Positions 28,811 to 38,210 are shown, counted from the stretch's first letter. The stretch is 64,000 bases of DNA from an uncultured Alphaproteobacteria bacterium (GCA_913041535.1 CAJWJK010000006.1:41417-105416); one strand, 5' to 3'. Notes: generated by a model from the sequence alone, not told the origin. Program-made: numbers and translations.

Positions 28811-29603
28811 CGTTTTCCGTCTCAGGATTTTCAAGATCCCTATACCATGATAAAGAAGTTGCGGTAGATCTTCTGGGCGTATACTCCGCGCCAACGTACC
28901 CTTCATAGGGTAATGCATCTATAACTTCAAAAACCCTTTGAAAGTTGATTTCTCCGGTACCGGGCTCGTTCCTTCCTGGAGTATCGGCAAACTGAATATG
29001 TCCGATCATATCCAGGTTCTGTTCAATAGTACGTAGTAGATCACCCTCCATAATTTGCATGTGGTAAAGATCGTACTGGATGGAGAGATTAGGATGTGCT
29101 GCTTCTTTAATTGCTGCTAAGGCAGAGTGAGTTGAAGTAAGATAATAACCTGGTACATCTACTGTATTTAATGCCTCAACCTGTGCTATAGCGCCAACCT
29201 CGGCCAATGATGAAGCCGCGTATTCTAGGTTTTTTCTCAACGTTTCCGCACATCTATCTCTTTCAACATCAAGTGGTGGAATACCTGACATTACGTGAAC
29301 TTGCCGTACCGAGAGTGCCTGAACGTAGCGTTTAGTCATTTCGATACTTGCGCGAAATTCTTTTTCGCGGCCTGGTAAAGCAGCTAAACCTCGGTCACCC
29401 GCAGCAAAGTCACCGGGTGGTGTATTTATTAAAATTACCTGAACACCACTTTGCTCCTTCGCTTGAACCCAATCCTCTATAGGTTCCGAGTACGGAAACT
29501 GCACTTCTATTGTATCAAATCCAGACAAACGCGCGGCTTTTGGACGTTCAAGCATGGAATATTCAGTAAATAGCATTGAAAGGTTTACAGAAAACTTAGG
29601 CAC
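28803..29603 (-). CDS. hyi: Hydroxypyruvate isomerase family protein
   Basis: A 266-residue xylose-isomerase-like TIM barrel. FDTIEVQFPY, the HVMSGIPP stretch, the QYDLYHMQIMEGDL segment and GHIQFADTPGRNEPGTGEI are typical of hydroxypyruvate or 2-oxo-tetronate isomerases. It would interconvert hydroxypyruvate and tartronate semialdehyde (or the related phosphorylated tetronate). It is divergent from a 2-hydroxyacid dehydrogenase gene 119 bases away, and a tartronate-semialdehyde-reductase-like gene occurs at 59,686. Confidence 0.87.
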   Translation of the reverse strand: MPKFSVNLSMLFTEYSMLERPKAARLSGFDTIEVQFPYSEPIEDWVQAKEQSGVQVILINTPPGDFAAGDRGLAALPGREKEFRASIEMTKRYVQALSVRQVHVMSGIPPLDVERDRCAETLRKNLEYAASSLAEVGAIAQVEALNTVDVPGYYLTSTHSALAAIKEAAHPNLSIQYDLYHMQIMEGDLLRTIEQNLDMIGHIQFADTPGRNEPGTGEINFQRVFEVIDALPYEGYVGAEYTPRRSTATSLSWYRDLENPETENAS

Positions 29604-29722
29604 AGGATTATCCTTTCTATTCGCGCATTATAGCTTCTAAACTTACCTCTATAATCTCAAACAAGGCAGATTACGCCTTGAAATAACTATGACGCGTCGA
29701 AAAAACAAGTTGGAGTGCCTGT

Positions 29723-30685
29723 ATGACTAAACCAGTGGTTGTTCTAACACGCAAATGGACTGAAACCGTCGAGGCGGCAATGTCAAAAATATATAATTTG
29801 CGAACCCATCCTAAAGATGAGTCTCTATCCCTAAGTGAGATTCTATTACGGTGCAGTGGGGCGGAGGTTTTATGCCCAGCTGCAGATACTATTAGTGAAG
29901 AGTTTATCCGTAGCCTTCCAGAAACGATAAAACTGATTGCCAATTTTGGCTCTGGCACTGATCACATCGATATTTCTGCTGCAAAAAACCGCGGAATACT
30001 GGTTAGTAATACGCCAGAAGAAGGTACGGAAGAGGTCGCTGATTTAGCTTTTGGTTTGATTATTGCAGCTTGTCGACGCTTCCATGAGGGCAATAAAATG
30101 GTGCGCGAAGACGCATGGCCACGGGGTGTACTCAATTTTACGCTTGGTCAAAGGGTTTGGGGGCAAAAACTCGGAATTGTCGGACTCGGACAAATCGGAA
30201 GCGCTATCGCTCGTCGCGCACAAGGCTTCCAAATGCCTGTTCTATATCACAATCGCCAACGAAATCTACAGGCGGAGATAGCTTATGGTGCGGAATACTT
30301 TCCCACGCTTGAAAAGCTCCTTCAAGTTTCGGATATTGTTGTTCTTGCTACTCCGGGTGGACCAAAAACACGCCATCTGATTGATGCTGAGAAACTTGCC
30401 CTGATGAAAATGAGTAGTGTCTTAATCAACGTTGGGCGTGGTCCTCTAATAGACGAGGCTGCTCTGGCAAAAGTTCTAAAAACCGGTCAGATCGCGGCAG
30501 CTGGACTGGATGTTCATGAATTTGAACCGGAAGTATCGAGGGAAATAAGAAAACTATCGAACGTATTCCTGCTGACACACATGGGGACAAATACTTTATT
30601 GGCTCGCGACGCGATAGGTTTTAGAGTAATGAAAAATGTGAAGGCATACCTCGATACTGGCGAGCCCATAGATCAGGTGGTATAA
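29723..30685 (+). CDS. D-2-hydroxyacid dehydrogenase (glyoxylate/hydroxypyruvate reductase-like)
   Basis: A 320-residue NAD(P) enzyme. The dinucleotide motif GLGQIG is at 154-159, and the catalytic Arg239 (NVGRGPLID), Glu268 and His286 are in place; the histidine motif reads THMGTNT where HIGSAT is more usual. It probably reduces glyoxylate or hydroxypyruvate, in keeping with the divergent hyi gene. The exact substrate is not determined. Confidence 0.87.
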   Translation: MTKPVVVLTRKWTETVEAAMSKIYNLRTHPKDESLSLSEILLRCSGAEVLCPAADTISEEFIRSLPETIKLIANFGSGTDHIDISAAKNRGILVSNTPEEGTEEVADLAFGLIIAACRRFHEGNKMVREDAWPRGVLNFTLGQRVWGQKLGIVGLGQIGSAIARRAQGFQMPVLYHNRQRNLQAEIAYGAEYFPTLEKLLQVSDIVVLATPGGPKTRHLIDAEKLALMKMSSVLINVGRGPLIDEAALAKVLKTGQIAAAGLDVHEFEPEVSREIRKLSNVFLLTHMGTNTLLARDAIGFRVMKNVKAYLDTGEPIDQVV

Positions 30686-30762
30686 AATTCTATAAGTCGG
30701 ATGATAGATTGCTGTGGAGACCTGGCGATATATAAACAAAGTATTAAAGAGGGGTTAGAGAA

Positions 30763-31422
30763 ATGAAACCCTTTATCCAATTTAGTGCGCTATTTATTAC
30801 GTTTTGTACATCGTCGGTTGCATTTGCTCATCATCCTCTCGGCGCTCTTCAGATGGAAACGTTTATCCATGGCTTTCTGTCAGGTATTGGTCATCCGATT
30901 TTAGGTATAGACCATCTATTTTTCGTTATCATTGTCGGAATCACGGCTTTTTTAATTGGTCACCGCATCTGGGCCGCAGCTAGCTACATTATAGCTATGG
31001 TCGTTGGCTGTGCCGCAATGTCGTTTGGAATTGATTTTCCGGTCAAGGAGCTGATGATTGCCTTATCGCTCCTCCTAGTAGGCGGTATGGTCCTTTCGGG
31101 ACGAGTGTTGGAATTAATTCCAACGCTTGGAATATTTGCACTCTTTGGCCTCTTCCACGGCTCAGCGTTTGGCAATTCACTTGCCGAACAAGAGTCAAGC
31201 AGTGGAGTTCCCGTTTTGATTGGTTACCTTTTGGGTTTATCTTTAATTCAATTCTTTATTTCTTTCTTGGCAGGTACGGTTATTTCGAACTTCGCACTTG
31301 AAAACGGTATGACATCTATCAGAGTACGGTTTTCGGGTGCAATGGTGGCTGGAACGGGCCTGTTTTTAACACTTCAAATGATTGAGAGTTCATTATTTAA
31401 TGCAATGGGTTGGGGTCACTAA
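30763..31422 (+). CDS. HupE/UreJ family metal permease
   Basis: A 219-residue membrane protein with a cleavable signal peptide ending VAFA, followed by HHPLG and the family motif HPILGIDHLFF with about six membrane segments; a second motif GLFHGSAFG lies near residue 130. HupE/UreJ proteins import nickel or cobalt. No urease or hydrogenase genes are nearby, but a cobalt-type nitrile hydratase lies 4 kb downstream, so cobalt import is an attractive inference. Confidence 0.85.
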   Translation: MKPFIQFSALFITFCTSSVAFAHHPLGALQMETFIHGFLSGIGHPILGIDHLFFVIIVGITAFLIGHRIWAAASYIIAMVVGCAAMSFGIDFPVKELMIALSLLLVGGMVLSGRVLELIPTLGIFALFGLFHGSAFGNSLAEQESSSGVPVLIGYLLGLSLIQFFISFLAGTVISNFALENGMTSIRVRFSGAMVAGTGLFLTLQMIESSLFNAMGWGH

Positions 31423-31598
31423 AGACAGTATAGAAAATGTTAGGAAATTTATTGAGTGACCTCTTGCCGTATTAATTGCGCAAGGCTTTTCTTGTTGATC
31501 GGAAACGGGCGTACCCAGGCAAAAGATATACGCCCGACGCGAAGAACCTCCCTCATGCTCCTTATTGTTTCGTAGGATAACTGTGAAGACATTTTGCT

Positions 31599-32282
31599 TT
31601 ACTCAACCTGGTAGTTGCTGGGAAACATATTGCGTTTGGCATCCTCATCCATATCGGTTTTAAATCTATGTTTATCCTTTAATGATTCTGCACGTTTAGC
31701 CGCAGGCCGCACAGTTATTTCGGCAACTAGACGCTGCAAATTAGGGAGTTTGAGGAAAGCATCCTCGCCAAGAATAAAAGGGATCATACGGGCCCAACCC
31801 CAAACAGCCATATCAACAATAGTGTAGGTGTCGCCAAGCACATACTGCATTGTACCCAAACGCTGATCCAAGATTCCATAATGGCGCAAGGCTTCGAATC
31901 GATAACGTTTGATAGCATAGGGTAGTTTGTCTGGCGCAAAATGTTGGAAATGAACGGCCTGCCCTGAATAAGGGCCTACACCAGATGCCACAAACATCAT
32001 CCAAGATAGTAACGAACCCGTATTAGCTGTTGTTTTATCGGGTAAAAACAACTGATACTTATCGGCCAAATATATCAATATGGCATTGCTATCAAATATG
32101 CAGGAATCACCATCCACAATGACGGGTACCTTTGCGTTGGGGTTGAGAGCAATAAAATCCTCTTTATGTTGATCGCCCTTGCGCACATCGATGGGTATAG
32201 CTTCGTATTCAATTTCTGCTTCTTCAAGAAATAATGCTATTTTTATGGGGTTTGGTTGTCCGCTGTAGAAGAATTTTAACAC
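31599..32282 (-). CDS. Glutathione S-transferase family protein
   Basis: A 227-residue GST. The N-terminal thioredoxin-like domain holds FFYSGQPNPIKIALFLEEA, the cis-proline region KVPVIVDG and DSNAILIYLADKY; the helical domain follows. It resembles the Ure2p/YghU-like branch active on disulfides or peroxides. It converges on the HupE gene over about 175 bases. Substrate unknown. Confidence 0.85.
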   Translation of the reverse strand: MLKFFYSGQPNPIKIALFLEEAEIEYEAIPIDVRKGDQHKEDFIALNPNAKVPVIVDGDSCIFDSNAILIYLADKYQLFLPDKTTANTGSLLSWMMFVASGVGPYSGQAVHFQHFAPDKLPYAIKRYRFEALRHYGILDQRLGTMQYVLGDTYTIVDMAVWGWARMIPFILGEDAFLKLPNLQRLVAEITVRPAAKRAESLKDKHRFKTDMDEDAKRNMFPSNYQVE

Positions 32283-32363
32283 TTTCTAACCTCCGATCCC
32301 TTCAATGACAGTTTGCTAACTAACCTAATTGGGGCCTTATTGAATAGCTCAAACCTCTAGTGT

Positions 32364-32936
32364 TTATATTCCGAGAACCGCATGCATTGCTGGCTTGTTT
32401 GCAAACAGCCGATGCACCATCGGCTCAAACTCTGATAGAGGCAGAGTGTCATAATTTGGATCAAAAGCCTTCTGGTCCCAGTTCTCGCAAAAATCTATAG
32501 TAGCTTGATACATCGGGTGATCACTATGAAGATCGCGAGCGTTTTTGTCCCGGTTGAAATGGTGAAGGTAATAGTATCCTTGGAATAGCCCGTGGTACTT
32601 TACTAACCAATAGTTATGTTCTGAGATATAAGGCCTTAACCATTCAGCGGTCATTGCAGCATGGTTTTCGGGGCACAATACCTCACCAACATCGTGGAGC
32701 AAAGCAACGACGACCTTCTCCTCATCTGCACCATCTCGTAGCGCGCGTGTGGCTGTTTGGAGCCCGTGTTGGTACATGTCTACAGGATGTGCGAAATGCA
32801 CCCCACGTAAACGCGAGAACATTTCTAAAATACGGTATGAATAATTATTATCATATTCAATCACAGCCGAATTAACCAGAAGCCAGTCCTCTCGCGAGGA
32901 ATCGCTCATACGCGAAAAATTCACGATTCTATTCAT
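32364..32936 (-). CDS. HD-domain protein, possible diiron oxygenase
   Basis: A 190-residue HD-superfamily protein. Candidate metal ligands are His57 (YQHGLQTATRA), His81-Asp82 (LLHDVGEVL), His92 (NHAAMTAEW), His115 (VKYHGLF) and Asp154 or Asp163. Six ligands in the order H-HD-H-H-D fit a two-metal site, as in the mixed-valent diiron oxygenases MIOX and PhnZ, as well as some two-metal phosphohydrolases. It is not near phosphonate genes. It stands between the GST gene and a CoA-transferase gene. The fold is clear; the activity is not. Confidence 0.7.
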   Translation of the reverse strand: MNRIVNFSRMSDSSREDWLLVNSAVIEYDNNYSYRILEMFSRLRGVHFAHPVDMYQHGLQTATRALRDGADEEKVVVALLHDVGEVLCPENHAAMTAEWLRPYISEHNYWLVKYHGLFQGYYYLHHFNRDKNARDLHSDHPMYQATIDFCENWDQKAFDPNYDTLPLSEFEPMVHRLFANKPAMHAVLGI

Positions 32937-33130
32937 TTTTTTATTCTCCGGGCACAGCGCTTTATAGGAGTTACAGTATTTCTTTGAAACTTATGATATT
33001 TCCATTGACGTTTGAGGATTCAGATTATTGCGGCTCGGTAAACACAAAGTAAGCTGGAAATTGATACTTTTATTCAGTTTGATCACAACTTCAGTGCTAG
33101 AGTGCAATAGAACCTTTTCCCTAGATTAAT

Positions 33131-34252
33131 TCACGATGTTAGTTCTGCATTGTTCTCCCCAAGAGCTGGGGCGGATAGTGCCTTACCTCGATCATCTCGA
33201 AAACGTGCTGCTATGGGAATTGGAAGTGCCGATATACTGTCGCCAGCATGACTAAGAAGAGTATGGCTGTATAGACCCCTCTCAATAAAATGCCTGTCGG
33301 TTAGAGCCTCTCCAAACGTGCGAACAATAGAGCAGCAACAATCTGCTTCCCCCAATCTCTGCTCCCAGTAGCTTGCTGGGTGTTCTCGGATAATCTTAGC
33401 CACTTCTTTTTTTGTATTTATTGGCGCAAGCGCATCATCATGCAGCTCTACGTCAAGTCCTATAGCCTTCACAAATGCTTCCCAGAACTTCTGCTCAAGT
33501 GGCGCTGCGGCCACAAACCGATTGTCGGAGGTAGGATATAATTGATACCTTGGGGAGCCTCCAGTGAATAGCTCACTGCCGTTTCGGGGTGATTCTCCAG
33601 TTACAAGATTATTTCCAATTGCCCAAAACAGTAATGGAAATAGGTTATCTGTCATGCTGACATCAAGGTGACACCCTCGGTTGGTTTCATCACGCTCTCG
33701 CAACGCCAGTAGTATATTGATTATGGATGGATAGGAGCCACCCGCAATGTCTCCTATAAGTGCCGGTGGAATCACCGGGCTATCAGAAACGCCCATACTA
33801 AGGGAGAGTAATCCTGTGTCGCCAATGTAGTTTAGGTCATGACCCGCAACAGAACTTTTTGGCCCAGTCTGCCCATAGCCACTAATGGAACAGTAAACCA
33901 ACTGAGGATTCAGCTTGGAGAGCGATTTATAATCAAAACCCAGTCGAGCCATAACACCAGGACGAAATTGCTCTACCAAAACATCAGCTGTCTTGCATAA
34001 TTTCAAGAGCTGCTGTTTTTTCTCCGGATTCTTAATGTCAATGGCTAAACTCTTCTTTCCTCTATTCAATAATGAAAAGCTTACACTCTCTGACCCCCAT
34101 TTGGGCTCTTGGGACCGCATCTGTTCCCCTGAGCCAGGTTTCTCAATTTTAATTACCTCAGCTCCAGCCTCGCTCAAAAGCAAAGTAGCAAGAGGTCCTG
34201 GCAACAAAGTTGTGAAGTCTATGACCCGGATACCGTGAAGTGGACCACTCAT
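33131..34252 (-). CDS. CaiB/BaiF CoA-transferase family (racemase-like)
   Basis: A 373-residue class III CoA-transferase-fold protein. The start LHGIRVIDFTTLLPGPLAT and the AGHDLNYI motif (His138, Asp139) resemble alpha-methylacyl-CoA racemases more than formyl-CoA transferases; GAEVIKIEKPG binds CoA. It could racemise a branched acyl-CoA or move CoA between acids. It lies 198 bases from the nitrile hydratase operon on the same strand. Confidence 0.87.
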   Translation of the reverse strand: MSGPLHGIRVIDFTTLLPGPLATLLLSEAGAEVIKIEKPGSGEQMRSQEPKWGSESVSFSLLNRGKKSLAIDIKNPEKKQQLLKLCKTADVLVEQFRPGVMARLGFDYKSLSKLNPQLVYCSISGYGQTGPKSSVAGHDLNYIGDTGLLSLSMGVSDSPVIPPALIGDIAGGSYPSIINILLALRERDETNRGCHLDVSMTDNLFPLLFWAIGNNLVTGESPRNGSELFTGGSPRYQLYPTSDNRFVAAAPLEQKFWEAFVKAIGLDVELHDDALAPINTKKEVAKIIREHPASYWEQRLGEADCCCSIVRTFGEALTDRHFIERGLYSHTLLSHAGDSISALPIPIAARFRDDRGKALSAPALGENNAELTS

Positions 34253-34450
34253 TATACTAGCTCCCTTAATGTAACTGCATTGGTTTAATTAGAGAGTACT
34301 GTAACAAGGTTTAAGCTTTGGTGTGGCGCACTTCAGTCTAGGATGACAGTCTTAACCCAGTTTGCGGGGCTCAATTAGTTCAATAGTTTCTCCGAGTGCC
34401 AACTCTGAGACATTTGAAATGCCTGGGGCACAAAGGTAGGTCTAACTATT

Positions 34451-34822
34451 TCAATACCCATCATTTGACGGCGTTAGCTTAACAGGATCTCCGTGTGGTG
34501 TTTGAAGGTAAGCATCACGCCATTTCTCTTTGCGTTTAACTAATTCCTCAAAGTTAAATATACCTTTCTTCCGCACTAAAAGTTCGAGCGCATTTAGCCA
34601 ATGCTCATAATAGGTATTACCTAAGTCGAGATCACCTGCATTTTGAGCTTTAATAATCTCGTCATTGATAGTCTGTGACCATTCTTTCCAGCTAAAGAGT
34701 CCTGACTCAGAAAGATGTACAGCCAAAGCAAAAGCTTGGGCATGCCACGGTTCTGCGAAGACAGGCCCCTCATCATCACACGGCTGCTTATTAAGGAGCG
34801 AAAAACTATCTATTTTTGTCAT
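34451..34822 (-). CDS. Nitrile hydratase activator/accessory protein
   Basis: A 123-residue protein related to the N-terminal part of the nitrile hydratase beta subunit (GPVFAEPWHAQAFALAVHL, NTYYEHWLNALE), the pattern of the P14K/NhlE-type activator that helps load cobalt into the alpha subunit. An upstream ATG at 34846 is in frame, but the ATG at 34822 overlaps the beta-subunit stop as ATGA, so it is the likely start. It is the third gene of the operon. Confidence 0.82.
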   Translation of the reverse strand: MTKIDSFSLLNKQPCDDEGPVFAEPWHAQAFALAVHLSESGLFSWKEWSQTINDEIIKAQNAGDLDLGNTYYEHWLNALELLVRKKGIFNFEELVKRKEKWRDAYLQTPHGDPVKLTPSNDGY

Positions 34823-35478
34823 ACTGGCTGTAGATACGGTTCCCAAAGATCAACATAAACCGATGCAGAGACATGGGTAGTTATACCCCAGAGTTCATCT
34901 GACTTGAATTGAACACTGTAAAGAGTCTCACCCTGGGAATTACCCCTGACGTTCTCATCTGGAAAAACGTAAAACCCATGCAAGCGTGCAATAGTGCCAA
35001 CACATCCCCGTGTGTAGCCCGGAACACGAGTGTGGCTTAACGGTTGGCATTTACTAACTCTCACTTCGTCACCAAGCTGAAATATTGGCGCTCTCGAATC
35101 TTTTAAACGACTAGGAGTGCCCGCCGCCAAAATTTCCTTCACTTTTGTTACGTCAGGCGCAGAATAGTCACCGATTGCGCTTTGACGTTTTCCTGTTTTT
35201 AGTTCCTCCTTGCTTAATAACCCCTTTGCCACTAGAAGTGTTTCAAGACCTGTAAGCCAATTTTCATAGTAGGTATTGCTCAGATATTGCAAAGGGCTTT
35301 GCGACTCTCGAGCATGCCTTGCTTCATCGATATTCCACCGACCCAAGAATCCACAGGCTAAAGTTAATGCAAATGCTCGGCGTTCCCACTCACAATGGAA
35401 AACAGGCTCCTCTGACTCTCGCTTCGGATTCACACTCCCAAAACCATGTTTTCCCCCAAGGTCATGTGCTCCATTCAC
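34819..35478 (-). CDS. nthB: Nitrile hydratase beta subunit
   Basis: A 219-residue subunit that begins [14 protein letters not shown], the classical beta-subunit start, with [15 protein letters not shown] in the helical region and an SH3-like C-terminal barrel ([30 protein letters not shown]). It supports the metal centre of the alpha subunit in the hydration of nitriles to amides. Its ATG overlaps the alpha-subunit stop by 4 bases. Confidence 0.92.
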   Translation of the reverse strand: MNGAHDLGGKHGFGSVNPKRESEEPVFHCEWERRAFALTLACGFLGRWNIDEARHARESQSPLQYLSNTYYENWLTGLETLLVAKGLLSKEELKTGKRQSAIGDYSAPDVTKVKEILAAGTPSRLKDSRAPIFQLGDEVRVSKCQPLSHTRVPGYTRGCVGTIARLHGFYVFPDENVRGNSQGETLYSVQFKSDELWGITTHVSASVYVDLWEPYLQPV

Positions 35479-36089
35479 GATGCGGGATCCTTTGCTAATT
35501 CCACGCCGATCATTGAGTTTCGGGTTATGAGTGTAATCAATTGTTCCTCAGACCATCCTTCAGTTCCGCGGGGACGTTCCGGAATGACCAAATAACGCAG
35601 TTCTGAGGTCGAGTCCCATACTAGTATGTTTTTGTCCAAGGGTATATCCGTGCCAAATTCTGCCAACACACTGCGCGGATCTTCGACTATGCGTGCTCGA
35701 TATGGCGCCGATTTGTACCAAACAGGAGGAAGACCAAGCACGGTCCATGGATAACAAGAACATAGTGTGCAAACTACTACGTTGTGGGTTTTTGAAGTAT
35801 TTTCAACAGCAATGATGTGTTCACCCTGGCGCCCTTCAAAACCAAAAACCTGTTTAATTATGGAGGAGCAATCTATTTTAATGGACGACTTGAAATCTTG
35901 ATCCAACCATGCTCGCGCGACCACACGTGCGCCGTTTTGCGGTCCAATTTTATGTTCGTAAGTATCTACCAATAGATCCAACGTTTCAGGATCGACTAAA
36001 CCCTTTTCAACCAGCAAACTTTCGAGTGCCTTGACCCTAAGTGCCGGGTCAGATGGCGGTTTAGTAGATTCATTTCCATCATGTGGCAT
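35475..36089 (-). CDS. nthA: Nitrile hydratase alpha subunit, cobalt type
   Basis: The catalytic 204-residue subunit. The metal-binding claw is CTLCSC (Cys107, Cys110, Cys112; Ser111), where Thr at the second position marks the cobalt rather than the iron type. [15 protein letters not shown] follows, as in the family. The order alpha-beta-activator with ATGA overlaps indicates one transcript. No amidase gene is in the window, so the fate of the amide is not shown. Thiocyanate hydrolase is a relative but would have separate smaller subunits. Confidence 0.93.
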   Translation of the reverse strand: MPHDGNESTKPPSDPALRVKALESLLVEKGLVDPETLDLLVDTYEHKIGPQNGARVVARAWLDQDFKSSIKIDCSSIIKQVFGFEGRQGEHIIAVENTSKTHNVVVCTLCSCYPWTVLGLPPVWYKSAPYRARIVEDPRSVLAEFGTDIPLDKNILVWDSTSELRYLVIPERPRGTEGWSEEQLITLITRNSMIGVELAKDPAS

Positions 36090-36464
36090 TTACAATTTCA
36101 GCTCCTACGGTCTAAATCAGTTTCAACCATATTCCGTCAGCCTGGAAAAGGAAATAACAGAAAACATCATATAACAACTCCACACGTTTACAGCAAAATT
36201 AGACATAGATAGAGGGGGGGCATGGAAAAAGGGTCATTTGGATTTGGCATGAAATCATGCGGATACCCGCTCATAGCTAACGACGGGTTTATAGAGTCTA
36301 TATTTATAGAATCAGGTGTTAAATAACTACAAAACGTATGTATGCACAAAAATATCCCTATAAACGAATTGGTTTATCCAGAAGAAAATTATAGCCAGTT
36401 ATCTCTTGGCGAACGGACTCCAGGCGCACCGAATTCTTGCAAATGCCTTCAGAAATCGAATAAG
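36090..36464. other. Non-coding stretch between nthA and tRNA-Ser
   Basis: About 375 bases without a convincing gene. It must hold the promoter of the nitrile hydratase operon (minus strand) and the 3' flank of the tRNA. An AGGAG lies about 13 bases ahead of the nthA start. An 8-base G run is at about 36,213. I see no clear operator, terminator or riboswitch. Confidence 0.5.
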
Positions 36465-36554
36465 TGGCGGATGGGGTGGGATTCGAACCCACGAGACCCG
36501 CAAGGGCCTGCCGGTTTTCAAGACCGGTGCCTTCAACCACTCGGCCACCCATCC
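36465..36554 (-). tRNA. tRNA-Ser (anticodon UGA)
   Basis: On the minus strand, acceptor GGATGGG pairs with CCCATCC, followed by discriminator G and an encoded CCA. The D-loop has GGCCGAGTGGTTGAAGGC, the anticodon loop reads CTTGAAA within CCGGT/ACCGG, giving anticodon TGA, and a long variable arm plus GGTTCGAATCC T-loop mark a class II serine tRNA. Total 90 bases including CCA. Confidence 0.97.
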
Positions 36555-36644
36555 TTGCTACATTAACGATGATAATATTATTCTTAACGTGGAAGGGATA
36601 CAAAAGCAGTACCGAGCCTTTAGCGGTTTATATCTTTGTTTTTT

Positions 36645-37592
36645 TTACTGTTCACTGGTATTTAATGCATTGAGTATAGCAATTAGTTTTGTGTCACGTT
36701 CTGCTTCAAGATCCGAAATACTCCGCTGTCCAGCTTCCTCCTCTACACTATCAGAAATTCTATCAATAACGTCAGGAGTTAAGCGGGGGTTTCCTAGGTC
36801 TTCCCACCATTTTTCAATTCCTGGGCCAATATGTTCTAGAAAATGTTTTATTCCACCCTGTCCGCCAGCAAGATGTGACACCATTAAGGGGCCCATTAAA
36901 GCCCAACGCAAACCCGGTCCATATGTTATCGCTTCATCTACAACCTTAGCACTTGCCACTCCTGAATTCACCAGATGAATGGCCTCTCGGTACATGGCCA
37001 CCTGAAGTCTATCAACCACATGCCCAAGAACCTCGCGTTCAAGCTTAACGGCTTTCTTACCATGTAGTTTATAAAATTCAATGGTCCAGTCGACTGCCGT
37101 GGCATCTGTATCATTGCCGCCCAAAACCTCCACCAATGGTAATATATGGGGAGGGTTGAATGGATGCCCAAGCACATATCTGGATCCACTATTAAGCCCA
37201 AATTGCATCTCACTTATCAATAGACCCGAGGTGCTTGAAGCCAATATAGTGTCTGGCGGTATGGACTTATCAATAGTCCTAAAAAGGTCTCGCTTTACGT
37301 CAAGGTTTTCAGGCGCATTTTCTTGTATAAATTGAACTTCAGTTACGCAATCTATAACGCTATTTACAAAGCGAAACTGATCAGGATTTGCATTGGAGAC
37401 AGGGCCAAGGGCCTCTATTGCAGGCCATGCTCTTTCTATTAAACTCCGCGCATTCTTTTCAGCATCCGGTGCGGGATCCCACCCGATAACTTCCAACCCG
37501 CGAGATAAAAAATAAGCAGCCCAACTTGCGCCAATAGTTCCGGTACCTAGTAATCCAACTCGCTCTACCTCTTTAGGGTCAGAAAGATTCAT
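36645..37592 (-). CDS. 3-hydroxyacyl-CoA dehydrogenase family, L-carnitine dehydrogenase-like
   Basis: A 315-residue enzyme with NAD motif GTGTIG at 16-21, a STSGLLISEM stretch and GHPFNPPHILPLVEVLGG with the catalytic histidine. The two-domain layout and length match L-carnitine 3-dehydrogenase and lambda-crystallin-type dehydrogenases rather than the fatty-acid enzyme. The C-terminal helical domain includes YGPGLRWALMGPL, typical of that branch. It is a candidate for carnitine or a related hydroxy acid; the partners of carnitine breakdown are not seen. Confidence 0.82.
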   Translation of the reverse strand: MNLSDPKEVERVGLLGTGTIGASWAAYFLSRGLEVIGWDPAPDAEKNARSLIERAWPAIEALGPVSNANPDQFRFVNSVIDCVTEVQFIQENAPENLDVKRDLFRTIDKSIPPDTILASSTSGLLISEMQFGLNSGSRYVLGHPFNPPHILPLVEVLGGNDTDATAVDWTIEFYKLHGKKAVKLEREVLGHVVDRLQVAMYREAIHLVNSGVASAKVVDEAITYGPGLRWALMGPLMVSHLAGGQGGIKHFLEHIGPGIEKWWEDLGNPRLTPDVIDRISDSVEEEAGQRSISDLEAERDTKLIAILNALNTSEQ

Positions 37593-37834
37593 AAATTCCT
37601 CATCTTCTATTCATATACAGTTTTGGGGTAAATTTTTAACAAATTAACGAACACTAATAAATAAGGCCGCGAATCTGGTGAATGTTGAAAGTTGTGAAAC
37701 GAAAATAGCTGTGCGATAGGCACCCATAATAAATCAATAAATATGTCGTTGGCTATTATACATCCCTAACTATCCGTTGTATTTACGATAGTTTTCGACG
37801 AACTTGTTATAAAATGAATTGTAAGGAGGTCCCG

Positions 37835-38125
37835 ATGACAGTGCTTTTAATGGTCCGTTTAGTCGCTAAACCCGGTAAAGGGAAGGATATGAAAGAATTA
37901 ATACTTCCACATATGGGGGATGGCGGCGGCCTGGATGGCTGCTCAGGTCTGGAACTGCAAGTTGATGCTGGCGATTCCGATAGGCTGTTGATTTTAGAAA
38001 AATGGGTTTCCATTGACGCTCACAAGAAACATATAAAAGCATTAACAGAAGCCGGTGGGATGGATGCCGTATTGGAGCTATCAGCCCTAGCACCACATAG
38101 GACCTATTACGCTCAGGTTGAATAG
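37835..38125 (+). CDS. Small ABM-fold (dimeric alpha-beta barrel) protein
   Basis: A 96-residue protein with MVRLVAKPGKGKDMKELI at the start and ILEKWVSIDAHKKHIKA in the middle, the pattern of antibiotic-biosynthesis-monooxygenase (ABM) proteins. A strong AAGGAGG at 37,823 sits 5 bases ahead of the ATG at 37835, so the in-frame ATG at 37814 is not the start. It is 85 bases upstream of the carboxyltransferase-like gene and may belong with it. Function unknown. Confidence 0.75.
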   Translation: MTVLLMVRLVAKPGKGKDMKELILPHMGDGGGLDGCSGLELQVDAGDSDRLLILEKWVSIDAHKKHIKALTEAGGMDAVLELSALAPHRTYYAQVE

Positions 38126-38210
38126 ATGTTTTTGCCTGCCAATTAATTATATTGGTTAGACTAATCAACGAATAATCCTGTCCTATAGGATGGTTTGAAA
38201 GGAGGGCCGT

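Noticed and set aside
31507..31537. GGGCGTA / TACGCCC inverted repeat after the HupE gene
   Set aside because: Stem of 7 with a loop of about 16 bases and no T tract in either direction; likely chance.
32364..32936. HD-domain gene as a phage-defence or toxin component
   Set aside because: No defence partner, nucleotidyltransferase or mobile element is near; metabolic neighbours fit better.
36342..36978. Open frames overlapping the tRNA region
   Set aside because: They cross the tRNA-Ser and the antisense of the dehydrogenase gene, in several frames; all are shadows.
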